Shown here piece by piece: positions 37,999-46,546 of a DNA stretch of 64,000 nucleotides. The notes under the pieces were generated by a model, which ran no database searches, was not told where the DNA came from, and saw nothing but the letters and a program-made list of their open reading frames with translations. This DNA is from Oryzicola mucosus (GTDB taxonomy: Bacteria > Pseudomonadota > Alphaproteobacteria > Rhizobiales > Rhizobiaceae). The DNA lies in NCBI RefSeq assembly GCF_014534685.1, contig NZ_JACVVX010000004.1, forward strand, positions 1 to 64,000. The letters are read 5' to 3'. How positions within the stretch are numbered: the first letter of the stretch is position 1; each line of letters opens with the position of its first letter. The position numbers and the translations under genes were made by a program.

Positions 37999-39542
37999 AG
38001 CAGCACAATCCCGTCTCTGGAGGCTTCGATGGCGGTTGGGGATTTGTGCGCACCCAGCGGTGTGTTCGAAAGGCCGAGCATCATGGCAGTCATGCATCCG
38101 GCGAGCGCGAACCCACGCCGCCAACGCGTCCAGCCCGAGCCGTTGCGATCGGAGCTCTCGACATAGGGGATCGTGGCAAGTGGACGCGATTGCAGCAGTT
38201 GCGTCAGTTCGGATGGACGCCGTACCGTCCTGTTCAGCAGTTCGAGCAGGACGATGAGCCCGAAGCCGAGGCACACCCCCGCCGCGAGACCGACGCCGGC
38301 GATGCGGCGCCTGTTGGGGCTGAAAGCGGCACGCGGCGCCTTTGCCGCCTCGACCACCGAAATTTTCCCGCCCTTTGAGCCTATTTCGATCTGCTCGCCG
38401 GTCGAGGCTTGCGCCAGCATCGCGGTTGCCGTGGTGTATTGGGACTGGATGCTGGCGCGATTGCGTTCCATCGCATTGAGCACCGTGTCGTTGCCGGGGG
38501 TCGCGGCAATTGATTTGGCCAGATTGTTCAGATCCTGGTCGATGCGGACCTTTTCCTGACCGATGAAGCGCAGGCGCTCGTCAATGTCGGAGAGCTGGAA
38601 ATCAAGCTCCGTCGAGCCTGTCTTGTCGCCGCCATTGGCCTCGCTCGCCGCGCGCAGCCGGGTTTGCAGGGCCGCGATCTGCCCACGCAGGGCGACCACG
38701 TTCGGACTGTCCTCTGAGAACAAAGTCATCTGCTCCGCCAGGGCGCGATTCATGTCGCGCAGCATCTGCTGCTCGGGTGTGACGGGCACGGCGCTGGCAA
38801 CGCCGCCGGTGGTCTCGAACATCTCGATCAGCTTGTTGCGTCGGCTCTGCAGCTGCGCTTCCTCGCGCTCGAGCTGGGACAGCCGCTCCTGTTGACTGCT
38901 CAGCCGGTTCCTGCGGAAGTCGAGGCTGTCGGGCAATGCGTCCTTGTTGGCGTTCTTGAATTTCAGAATCTCGGCCTCCAGACGGCTCAGTTCCGAGCCA
39001 AGCCGGGCGACCTCACCGTTAAAGAACTTGGCGGTGTCTTCCGCCTTGTCGGTCCGCGCCAGCATGTTCCGACTGAGGATCGACGCGACAATATCGTTGG
39101 CGACCTTGGCAGCCAGGACGGGATCGCGCGAATCGAAGGAGACGTCGAAAACCGTCGCTACCGGTCCGTCCCGAACGCCTTCGGGACGCACCTGATCGAT
39201 GTGGATACGCTCGCGCATGTCATCGGCTATGTCCTCGTCAGACAGTTTCGACGCGCCATAGATTTCGAGCCGGTTGGCCAGGGCCAGAAGATTGTCCTCG
39301 GTGAGAATATCCTGCTCGATGATCTGGAATTGCTCGACAGCGCTTGTCGGCACCGTGGACTTCGCCATGTCGAGCGGAATCTGCGGCGCTTCCACCAGAA
39401 GCCGGGCGGTGGCACGGTACGTCTTCGGCAAGACGAGCGCCACGACCACACCGCCCAGGGTGAAGATGGCGATGATGGCGACAAGATATGGAAGCCTTCT
39501 CACCAGTATAGATAAATAGAAGCGAAGGTCGAAGTCGCCCAT
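37995..39542 (-). CDS. Wzz/GumC-type chain length determinant (Wzc periplasmic domain)
   Basis: A 515-residue inner-membrane polysaccharide co-polymerase. A membrane helix (about 17-37, YLVAIIAIFTLGGVVVALVLPKTYRA) is followed by a Wzz domain and a long coiled coil (about 170-350). A second helix lies near 420, and a further hydrophobic segment near the C-terminus. The kinase domain is absent and supplied by the next gene (ATGA overlap). It controls polymer length with Wzy and couples to the ExoF-like exporter. An upstream Met at 39593 is possible. Confidence 0.88.
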   Translation of the reverse strand: MGDFDLRFYLSILVRRLPYLVAIIAIFTLGGVVVALVLPKTYRATARLLVEAPQIPLDMAKSTVPTSAVEQFQIIEQDILTEDNLLALANRLEIYGASKLSDEDIADDMRERIHIDQVRPEGVRDGPVATVFDVSFDSRDPVLAAKVANDIVASILSRNMLARTDKAEDTAKFFNGEVARLGSELSRLEAEILKFKNANKDALPDSLDFRRNRLSSQQERLSQLEREEAQLQSRRNKLIEMFETTGGVASAVPVTPEQQMLRDMNRALAEQMTLFSEDSPNVVALRGQIAALQTRLRAASEANGGDKTGSTELDFQLSDIDERLRFIGQEKVRIDQDLNNLAKSIAATPGNDTVLNAMERNRASIQSQYTTATAMLAQASTGEQIEIGSKGGKISVVEAAKAPRAAFSPNRRRIAGVGLAAGVCLGFGLIVLLELLNRTVRRPSELTQLLQSRPLATIPYVESSDRNGSGWTRWRRGFALAGCMTAMMLGLSNTPLGAHKSPTAIEASRDGIVLL

Positions 39543-39731
39543 TGCAAACCCGCCCGTATCAAGGAGCCGCCAGTCTTTTGCCGGCCCGAACATTCTCGGA
39601 TTTCCGCAATGCGGTTGATAGACAACCGATGGGAGCGTTGACCGTCAGTCGGTCTAAGCCCGGCTAGTCCATTTGGTCTGCATCATTCACCCTATAGATC
39701 AGGGTATGTAGATCGTGGCTGCGGCGATGGC

Positions 39732-41378
39732 TCAAACGCCCATCGCCGCAGCCTTGGTCATGCGCGCCGGCACGACCACCCGCTCGCTCTGTTTCACAGT
39801 TCCGAGATAGGAATCGGCAAGCCAACAGGCCAGCTTCATGATGGTGAAGGTCGGGTTGGCGCTGCCCGCCGTTGGAAAGACGGAGGCGCTGAGCACAGAT
39901 AGGTTCGGCACATCATGGCAGGACAGGTCTGGGCCGACGACGGATTCCGCCGGATTCGTGCCCATCCGTGTCGATCCGGAGGGGTGGGCACAGGCTTCGG
40001 AGCGGTCGATGATCGCGCTCGACGCGTCCCTGATACCATTCATCCAGATCAGCGGGCATGTCCGGTCGAAGCCGGCATGGCGCCAATAAGCATCGAGATG
40101 GGAGACCGCCGCGCGAAACGTGCGCTCGTCCGTCTCGGTCGGCGCCCATTCGAGCAGCGCCTTGGGCAAGCCGAAACGGTCGCGGCCGTTGCCGAGCGTA
40201 ATCCGATTGCTCCATTGCGGCAGTTGTTCGACACAGATGAGCATCCGCAGGTCGATGTCACCCGGAACGAAGAGCTGGTTGTTCAGAACGCGCCAATAGG
40301 CCGAACGGGCAAGCAAGCCGATGTTCCGGGATACGCGCCAGAGATCGGCGGCGGCGACCTGCCGCTTCTGCAGGCCGTGGGCGATGTTCTTGATGTCCTG
40401 TAGCGGGCTGCCCGCGAGATCCATCGACACATAGGCAAAAGCGCTGGAGACTCCTTCCCGCGTCTGCGCGGCCTTCGACAATTCGAGATGCAGATCGCGC
40501 CGCACGGACTTGATGAAACGGTGCGCGAAAAGCCGGTTGGTGGTCGTAGCATCGGCGCGGTCGATCTTTGCCACCTCCGCCTTGAGGTGATCCTGGAAAT
40601 AGCGGCCGAGCACGTTGCTGCGCCGGAAGGCGTAGCCATCGGTGCGCTCCTTCAACAAAAGCAGAAGACGCGTGCTTTCGATGGTGCCGGCCGCGACGAC
40701 AAAGCGTTCGGCACGTACGGTGAGATTCCGACCGTTGACGCTTTGCGCGACAAGTCCGGTCAGCCGACCGCTCGCGCTGTCGACTTCGAAATCGCACACG
40801 GTGGCGCCGAGCCAGATCTCAAGCGAGCTCATCGATTTAAGATCGGTCATGAGCACGGTCGCGATGTTGCATTTCTTGAAGGTCGGGCATTTGGCCCAGC
40901 GTGGCGTCATGGACGCTTTCAGATCGGGAAAGGCAGCAGCGATCCGAGGCGCGGACTTGCTTATGTCCTCATAAGAATCCGAGCCGGTTTCGAACAGCCG
41001 CTCGATATCTGACTCATATTTCGCGAGTTGTTCGACGGGGAACGGCCATTTCGCCTGAGAAATATAGCTGCGGTCTCCGGATTCATGCGCACTGACGGGA
41101 ATCATGCGCCCGCCCCATCGGCTGGATGACCCGCCCAGTCCCCTGTAGCGCCCGGTCAGCGCGCGGGAATAGCGGGGTGCAGCCTCCTCGATCTGGTTGA
41201 GCTTGTGAATTTCGGCATCGAACAATTCCTCGCCGCTTTCAATAACGACCACCTTGCGACCGGATCGCGCGATGCGGTGCGCCATGAGAAGTCCGGCAAC
41301 GCCGGCACCTACGATGCAGATCGGCGACAAAACATCTGCCTTGCCGCCAAGGACGGCGGGCAGCCTTTTGATAGTCAT
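39732..41378 (-). CDS. GMC family FAD oxidoreductase
   Basis: A 548-residue flavoenzyme of the glucose-methanol-choline group. The FAD Rossmann motif ICIVGAGVAGLLMAHRIA is at residue 20. GRYRGLGGSSSRWGGR near 77 matches the GMC ribityl-binding region. The C-terminal GMC block includes HPSGSTRMG near 470 and a final SANPTFTIMKLA. GMC enzymes oxidise alcohol groups of sugars, sterols or choline. GGAG lies 8 bases before the ATG at 41378. Its function in this exopolysaccharide locus is unknown; it could oxidise a sugar residue. Confidence 0.85.
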   Translation of the reverse strand: MTIKRLPAVLGGKADVLSPICIVGAGVAGLLMAHRIARSGRKVVVIESGEELFDAEIHKLNQIEEAAPRYSRALTGRYRGLGGSSSRWGGRMIPVSAHESGDRSYISQAKWPFPVEQLAKYESDIERLFETGSDSYEDISKSAPRIAAAFPDLKASMTPRWAKCPTFKKCNIATVLMTDLKSMSSLEIWLGATVCDFEVDSASGRLTGLVAQSVNGRNLTVRAERFVVAAGTIESTRLLLLLKERTDGYAFRRSNVLGRYFQDHLKAEVAKIDRADATTTNRLFAHRFIKSVRRDLHLELSKAAQTREGVSSAFAYVSMDLAGSPLQDIKNIAHGLQKRQVAAADLWRVSRNIGLLARSAYWRVLNNQLFVPGDIDLRMLICVEQLPQWSNRITLGNGRDRFGLPKALLEWAPTETDERTFRAAVSHLDAYWRHAGFDRTCPLIWMNGIRDASSAIIDRSEACAHPSGSTRMGTNPAESVVGPDLSCHDVPNLSVLSASVFPTAGSANPTFTIMKLACWLADSYLGTVKQSERVVVPARMTKAAAMGV

Positions 41379-41502
41379 TTTTTGTTCTCCCTCAAAAACA
41401 AGCTCAAAATACAGTGAAATATAAAATCGTTCACTTAATCCTTTTTGATGTGTTTATGTTTCCTTGGATAATCAATAAATTGCGTTTTACGGGAGATAAA
41501 CG

Positions 41503-42423
41503 ATGGAATTACCAAGGCTTAGTGTCATCATTCCTCATTTGAACGAGCCAGGCGATCTCATCCGATGCCTGAGATCTCTGGACGCGCAACGCACCGACAT
41601 CTCTCTGTTCGAGATCATCGTCGTCGACAATGGTTCGAAGGTGCTGCCGACGGATGCCTGCAAGGCTATTCCGAACGTGCGGCTGGAGCGTGAGTTGACG
41701 CCCGGCCCCGGGCCCGCGCGAAACCGGGGCGCCAGTGTTGCCCGCGCCGACCTGCTTGCCTTCATCGATGCGGATTGCCTTGCCGAACCCGGCTGGGCGC
41801 GTTCGATCATCGATTTCATGGACGCGCATCCCGATGTCGCGTTCCTGGGCGGCGCTATCGGCATCATCCCCAGCGACCCCGGCCGGTTGAGCGGGATCGA
41901 AGCCTATGAGCGCGTCTACAGCTATCGCGCGAAGCTTTATGTCGAACGGCACGGCTTTGCCGCGACGGGCAACATGGCGGTGCGCGCGGATGTGTTCCGC
42001 GCGGTTGGGCCGTTCGGCGGCATCGCAGCCATGGAAGATACCGAATGGGGCCAGAAGGCCACTGCGGCGGGGTGGCGCGCCGCCTATCTCGGGGAAGCCA
42101 AGGTGCTGACCCCCTCGTGCAAATCCTTTTCGGAATTGGCGCGGCGCTGGGATCGCCACGTCGCGCATGAGTTTCGCAAGATCGGCGGCGGTCATGCCGC
42201 CCTTGCCCGTTGGATAGTCACGAGCATACTTGTCGCCGCATCGCCACTGGCGGCACCTCTCCAGATCATGCGGACTGAACATCTATCGGGACCTCGATCA
42301 CGGTGGCTTGCGCTGGTCTGCCTGACCAAGGTGCGCCTCTATCGAGCGCGCCGCATGCTGGACCTCGCACTGCATCACGATACGGCAAAGTTCGTGGGGG
42401 CATGGAATAGGGAGAAATCCTGA
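41503..42423 (+). CDS. GT2 family glycosyltransferase
   Basis: A 306-residue GT2 enzyme with LSVIIPHLNEPGDLIRCL, VVDNGSK, GPARNRGASVARADLLAFIDADC and MEDTEWGQKA. This conserved order (nucleotide-binding loop, DxD, acidic loop) indicates an intact GT-A enzyme. GGGAG precedes the ATG at 41503 by 8 bases. It is divergent from the GMC oxidoreductase gene across an AT-rich 124-base gap. The sugar donor is unknown. Confidence 0.88.
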   Translation: MELPRLSVIIPHLNEPGDLIRCLRSLDAQRTDISLFEIIVVDNGSKVLPTDACKAIPNVRLERELTPGPGPARNRGASVARADLLAFIDADCLAEPGWARSIIDFMDAHPDVAFLGGAIGIIPSDPGRLSGIEAYERVYSYRAKLYVERHGFAATGNMAVRADVFRAVGPFGGIAAMEDTEWGQKATAAGWRAAYLGEAKVLTPSCKSFSELARRWDRHVAHEFRKIGGGHAALARWIVTSILVAASPLAAPLQIMRTEHLSGPRSRWLALVCLTKVRLYRARRMLDLALHHDTAKFVGAWNREKS

Positions 42424-42865
42424 TACGGCTTCACCCTGCGCCCATGCAGTTCAGCAAAAAGGATGATGAGGGATAAACACTGAAAACACATCGGCTTTCT
42501 GATGTGCTTTGGGCCAGGGTCGGTTGGTTTGACGGCATAGTAAGATGCGTGGCCGCATCCCGGCCTCCAGCTACCGCGAAAGAGTGGGGCCAGTTTCCCC
42601 CTTCATGCCAAGAATAATCTTCCAGAAGTATTTACATCCAAAGGCGGTAGCATCTGTCAGCGACTAGGTATTTTTATCATGCATTACATGGTAAACTTTT
42701 GATTTAGATATAAATATCTAAAATATATCTATTTCTTAAATTCTCGATTGTTTTATATTTTTCAAGTAATTTCAAAACCTAAAAGCCGAAAAATAGAACA
42801 ACAGTAAATCGCTTCGTAGAAATACGGAATGCGACCGGCTTTTTGCATCTCGCGGGGAGGTGTCG
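42424..42865. other. AT-rich regulatory region upstream of the ExoY-like gene
   Basis: A 442-base gap. The second half (about 42640-42800) is strongly AT-rich, unlike the GC-rich window. Possible features are a CACATC/GATGTG hairpin at 42487-42506 after the GT2 gene and the palindrome at 42704-42721. I find no credible gene. AT-rich leaders of this kind in rhizobia are often bound by MucR/Ros or similar regulators; this is inference. Confidence 0.6.
42704..42721. promoter_or_regulatory. Palindromic operator candidate
   Basis: TTAGATAT-AA-ATATCTAA is an exact 8-base inverted repeat with a 2-base spacer, 145 bases before the ExoY-like start. A perfect dyad of this length is a good candidate binding site for a dimeric regulator, such as the LuxR-type proteins flanking the locus. 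The binding protein is not known. Confidence 0.45.
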
Positions 42866-43549
42866 ATGTTCGAAGAGCTTTCTCATGCCCACATTCCAGG
42901 CCTGGCAGTTCCATCGTCTGGAGTGGGTTTCCGCCCGCACCGTCTCGCGCTGTATCGAAGCGCCAAGCGAGCTTTCGACATTGTTGCGACCTTGAGCGCG
43001 GCACCTGTAGCGGTAGCCATGGTTGGAGCTCTCGCGCTGCTGATCAAGCTGGATGGCGGCCCGGCATTCTACGCGCAGCCGCGTCTGGGAAAGAACGGCA
43101 AGCCTTTCAAGCTGTGGAAGCTCAGGACCATGGTGCCGAACGCCAGCCGGATGCTGGAGGCGTATCTGCAGCAAAATCCGGAAGCCAGGCAGGAATGGAA
43201 CCGGACGCAGAAGCTGCGGAACGATCCTCGCATCACCTGGATAGGCCGCTATCTGCGCAAATACTCGGTCGACGAGTTGCCGCAACTCTGGAATGTCTTT
43301 CTCGGACAGATGAGCCTGGTTGGGCCTCGGCCCATGCTGCCGGAGCAGTGGTCGCAATATCCGGGCAACACCTATTTCGAGATGCGTCCGGGTCTCACCG
43401 GTCTATGGCAGGTGAGCGAACGCAACAGTTGCTCCTTCGCCGAGCGCGCCATGCACGACACCCGCTACTCAAAGCTGATTTCCTTCTCCACCGATCTGCA
43501 GATCATGGTCCAGACCGTCGTTGTCGTCGTTCGCGGCACCGGCTTGTAA
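42866..43549 (+). CDS. Undecaprenyl-phosphate sugar-1-phosphate transferase (ExoY/WbaP type)
   Basis: A 227-residue polyprenol-phosphate hexose-1-phosphate transferase that starts the repeat unit on the inner membrane. One hydrophobic segment (about 42-62) is followed by the Bac_transf domain, including KLRTMVPNA, the conserved DELPQLWNVFLGQMSLVGPRP near residue 140, and RPGLTGLWQV. These match ExoY rather than GalE-type enzymes. The first sugar could be Glc, Gal or a GlcNAc derivative. GGGGAGG lies 5 bases before the ATG at 42866; a GTG two codons earlier is also open. Confidence 0.92.
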   Translation: MFEELSHAHIPGLAVPSSGVGFRPHRLALYRSAKRAFDIVATLSAAPVAVAMVGALALLIKLDGGPAFYAQPRLGKNGKPFKLWKLRTMVPNASRMLEAYLQQNPEARQEWNRTQKLRNDPRITWIGRYLRKYSVDELPQLWNVFLGQMSLVGPRPMLPEQWSQYPGNTYFEMRPGLTGLWQVSERNSCSFAERAMHDTRYSKLISFSTDLQIMVQTVVVVVRGTGL

Positions 43550-43648
43550 CGACTGGATTTCTGGGCGGGGCGGAGACCTTGTGCGAGGGTCCACAAGGCA
43601 CCTCGTTGACTGGATCTTGGTTGGAAGACTTGTCATCCGAAATCAAAG

Positions 43649-43678
43649 AGCGTAGCGGCCAACACCGCTACGCTTTTT
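43649..43678 (+). terminator. Intrinsic terminator after the ExoY-like gene
   Basis: AGCGTAGCGG (43649-43658) and CCGCTACGCT (43665-43674) form a 10-base perfect stem with a short loop, followed by TTTTT. It ends the plus-strand transcription 100 bases after the ExoY-like gene and before the convergent regulator. Confidence 0.85.
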
Positions 43679-43717
43679 ACCGATCGGTCCGCTGAAAAAG
43701 AGGTGTCGTCCAGCCTT

Positions 43718-44515
43718 TTAGCCGTGACGGCCCTTGTATCCGGAAGAACCGTGCATCTCGCCAGGGAAAAGGTCGTTGATCTTGAAGGCAACTTCCGTAC
43801 GATTGGTCGCCTTCAGTTTTTTCATGATATTGCGGATATGAACCTTCACGGTGCTTTCGCGGAGGTTGAGTTCATAGGCGATGATCTTGTTCGCCTTACC
43901 GCGCCTGAGCGCTTCGACCACCTCGGCCTGGCGCAAGGTGAACATAGACGACATCGGGCTTGCGACCTCGCCGCCGGACTCGATCATCTGCCGCATCGCC
44001 ATGACGCTGCCGGCCGGAACGAAGATGCCGCCGACAAGCGCCAGCTTGATCGCTTCGATACAGACCTGGATACCCACGCTGGAGGGGATGAATCCGCGAG
44101 CGCCGCACTCCAGCGCTCTCAAAATCTGCTGAATCTCGTCATTATCCGCCAAAAGGATGACGGGAACCGGGCTCAGTTCGGCGACGATGCCGCTGATTTC
44201 CTGCGCGACAGCTGCGTCAGTAATCCGTCGTCCCCCGACGTTCAACAATACGGCGGACACGGTCGACAAGATATCCTTCTTCATGCGCAGCTCGCCGATC
44301 GAGCCGAGCGGCATGATTTCCATTCCCGGCTTCTGCGCCGCCACGCACTCCGCAAAACACTCCCTATCGAGGGCTCTGGAGTCGATCACCACCACCAACC
44401 GGGACGACTTCGAGAAATTTTCCGCCAAACTTATATCAAGAGACGGACCTTCCTCGGAAACAGACATCAACTGGACTGGAAGAGTCTTCACGTTTGATTC
44501 TAGACTTAGATTCAT
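43718..44515 (-). CDS. LuxR-type regulator with an atypical receiver (Asn at the phospho-site)
   Basis: A 265-residue regulator. The C-terminal LuxR helix-turn-helix (about 195-250) has FTLRQAEVVEALRRGKANKIIAYEL and STVKVHIRNIMKKL. The N-terminal receiver-like region has VVVIDSRALDRE (Asp45 kept), but VLLNVGG at about 89-95 places Asn92 where the phospho-Asp should be, and the late Lys is absent. It is thus a pseudo-receiver. AGGG lies 9 bases before the ATG at 44515. It is the right-hand counterpart of the regulator at 12.6-13.4 kb and likely controls the exopolysaccharide genes. Confidence 0.82.
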   Translation of the reverse strand: MNLSLESNVKTLPVQLMSVSEEGPSLDISLAENFSKSSRLVVVIDSRALDRECFAECVAAQKPGMEIMPLGSIGELRMKKDILSTVSAVLLNVGGRRITDAAVAQEISGIVAELSPVPVILLADNDEIQQILRALECGARGFIPSSVGIQVCIEAIKLALVGGIFVPAGSVMAMRQMIESGGEVASPMSSMFTLRQAEVVEALRRGKANKIIAYELNLRESTVKVHIRNIMKKLKATNRTEVAFKINDLFPGEMHGSSGYKGRHG

Positions 44516-45140
44516 GATTGTTCACCCTAATCTTGAATTTTATTGTATTTGCCCCATTCCTTTAGGAATTCTTTTTATTTTGGATCACCTGTTCTTTGCA
44601 TGAGCGAGCCTGAACTCCCCCTGACGACCATTATTGATCCAAATTGCTGATCGTTAACAAATACATAAATATTTTTGTCTACATATTGATCTAGATTAGC
44701 GCGACGAAAAATTCTTCTGCAGGTAGAGCTTTAGGCCAATTGGCACCCATTCCGGTTGTAGACCATCTGGATTTCGCAGGAGCAAAATCATCCCTTTGCA
44801 TGAGATATGCAGGGTTGACGTATAGCCGCTCGGCCAAAACCGCTTCCATTGCCGGCATTCAGGCCAAACTGACGTGGGTAGCGGACAAAACTTGACACAC
44901 AGGCTCCACACCAATCCATCCGGGCCGCCGACGCGCATTTGTGCGCGACTGAGTTGGACCAAGATCGTGGTGCAGATCGCTGATTGCAGAGTCGCCATCA
45001 AACGCGAGTTGAGCCATGAAGCCTAGGGTGAGGCGAGAGGAAAATCGAAATGCGCCGTACTCCCGACATGGGATCTATGCCGCTCACCCTTGCCAGTCAC
45101 CACGGTCCTATGGAGTTTCCGCGCTTCGGTATCGACGTGA
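44516..45140. other. Gene-poor AT-variable region
   Basis: A 625-base stretch upstream of the regulator gene. The first 180 bases are AT-rich and should contain the regulator's promoter. An open frame of 101 codons on the minus strand (44696-45001) looks chance-like, with no recognisable motif or ribosome site. Nothing firm was recognised. Confidence 0.4.
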
Positions 45141-45332
45141 TCAGCACGGATACCGCCGCATGCATGTCACCATCGGACCTTCACGCGCCGCACTTGCATG
45201 CGCATCGGCGGCATCCTGCATAACACCCATTGCATCCGCCTCGGTGATAAGTTTCAAATCCTCGAGGCAAATCAGTAACGACTCGCATATCGAAAGTGCG
45301 GGATTGCCTTTTATTTCCATTTTTGCAGGCAT
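45141..45332 (-). CDS. Small conserved rhizobial hypothetical protein
   Basis: A 63-residue protein whose core GNPALSICESLLICLEDLKLITEADAMGVMQDAA resembles a short, function-unknown family frequently seen in rhizobial genomes (from memory; not searched). It is mainly helical and acidic in the core, with no membrane segment. The start could be the Met at 45332 or the Met four codons later. It is divergent from the Crp/Fnr regulator gene and lies in the AT-rich region. Confidence 0.6.
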   Translation of the reverse strand: MPAKMEIKGNPALSICESLLICLEDLKLITEADAMGVMQDAADAHASAAREGPMVTCMRRYPC

Positions 45333-45525
45333 CGAAAAAACCGTTCAAGCCAGACATTATTTCGGCTGCGTCGCAATAAAAAAACTGGCTAAGCCCAAAA
45401 TGCATCGCAATATAAACTAACCTAATGCTTTTGGGTAAACCTGGATTAGTTGCTATATTAGGGCTTTTATATAATTTAATGTTTTGAATTTGCTCGACGG
45501 CGTTGAACCCAGGCCCCCTCTCAAC

Positions 45526-46257
45526 ATGCAACAATCCCTCGACCCGCTTGCCCGAAAACTTGGAGCCTTCGTGACGTTGGGCGAACGGGAAACAAAAGCG
45601 CTCGAAGCGCTGCAAGGCCCGCGCACTCTCATCGCGGCTGGCAAGGAGATCGTCTATGAGGGGCAGCAGCAACATGCAGCCTATGTCGTCGCCGACGGGT
45701 GGGCCTGTTCTTACAAGGAACTGCAGGACGGCGCCCGCCAGGTCATCGACATCCAGATACCGGGCGATTTCCTCGGCCTCCGCAGTTTCCTGCTCAGACG
45801 CTCGGATCAAAGCTTCACCACCTTGACCGATGTCGTCGTCACCAAGATCGCCACCGATCGCTTGGTCGATACATTTCATGCCGTGCCGCGCCTTGCTGTG
45901 GCCCTCCTCTGGGCCGCGTCGAGGGACGAAGCCATGGTGGTCGAACATCTGGTCAGTGTCGGGCGGCGCGACGCCGTAGCCCGGACGGTTCATTTTCTGC
46001 TCGAACTGGGTGCAAAGCTCAAACTGGTCGGGCACGGATCGGCAACAGAGTTCCCATGCCCGCTTTCCCAAAGCGTCCTGGCCGACGCCTTGGGAATAAC
46101 CTCGATCCACCTCAATCGCGTGCTTCGCCAACTCCGAGAATCGGAGTTGCTGATCTTTCGCGACGGATGGGTGACGTTTCTCGATCGGGAGAGACTGGCT
46201 GCCCTGACCGGCTTCGACTACTCCTATCTCGACCTTGAAACGACGGCATTGAGATAG
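45526..46257 (+). CDS. Crp/Fnr family transcriptional regulator
   Basis: A 243-residue regulator with an N-terminal cyclic-nucleotide-binding-like beta barrel (about 30-120, containing GDFLGLRSFLL). A C-terminal winged helix follows (about 155-225), with SQSVLADALGITSIHLNRVLRQLRES. The lack of the cysteine cluster suggests it is not an Fe-S Fnr. Effector and targets are unknown. I chose the ATG at 45526; an in-frame TTG at 45484 would add 14 residues. Confidence 0.85.
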   Translation: MQQSLDPLARKLGAFVTLGERETKALEALQGPRTLIAAGKEIVYEGQQQHAAYVVADGWACSYKELQDGARQVIDIQIPGDFLGLRSFLLRRSDQSFTTLTDVVVTKIATDRLVDTFHAVPRLAVALLWAASRDEAMVVEHLVSVGRRDAVARTVHFLLELGAKLKLVGHGSATEFPCPLSQSVLADALGITSIHLNRVLRQLRESELLIFRDGWVTFLDRERLAALTGFDYSYLDLETTALR

Positions 46258-46349
46258 GTGATCGTTATCGTCTTGTCGAAGACTGGCGACGCCGCCAGTT
46301 CGACAATTGCACCCGACAAGCTTGAATGGACCTGCTTGATAATGCCTGA

Positions 46350-46426
46350 TGGTAGCGGAGGAGGGATTTGAACCCCCGACCTAAGGATTATGATTCCCTC
46401 GCTCTAACCAACTGAGCTACTCCGCC
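46350..46426 (-). tRNA. tRNA-Met (anticodon CAT)
   Basis: A 77-base cloverleaf on the minus strand running from GGCGGAG to CTCCGCT with an encoded ACCA end. The T-arm is GGTTCAAATCC. The anticodon stem AGGGA/TCCTT encloses ATCATAA, giving CAT. The form resembles the elongator tRNA-Met of alphaproteobacteria; a tRNA-Ile2 (lysidine) cannot be excluded from sequence alone. Confidence 0.9.
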
Positions 46427-46546
46427 ACACCGAGGAAACAGGCTGCCAGGCAGCGATTGCGTCGTTTCCTCATGATGTGGCGCGGATATAGAGTTGCGGC
46501 GGTGGGCCTGTCAAGCAGAGATCGGACAGGAGCTGTGCATTCCATA

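Noticed and set aside
44696-45001. 101-codon minus-strand frame
   Set aside because: No ribosome site or recognisable motif; composition looks random.
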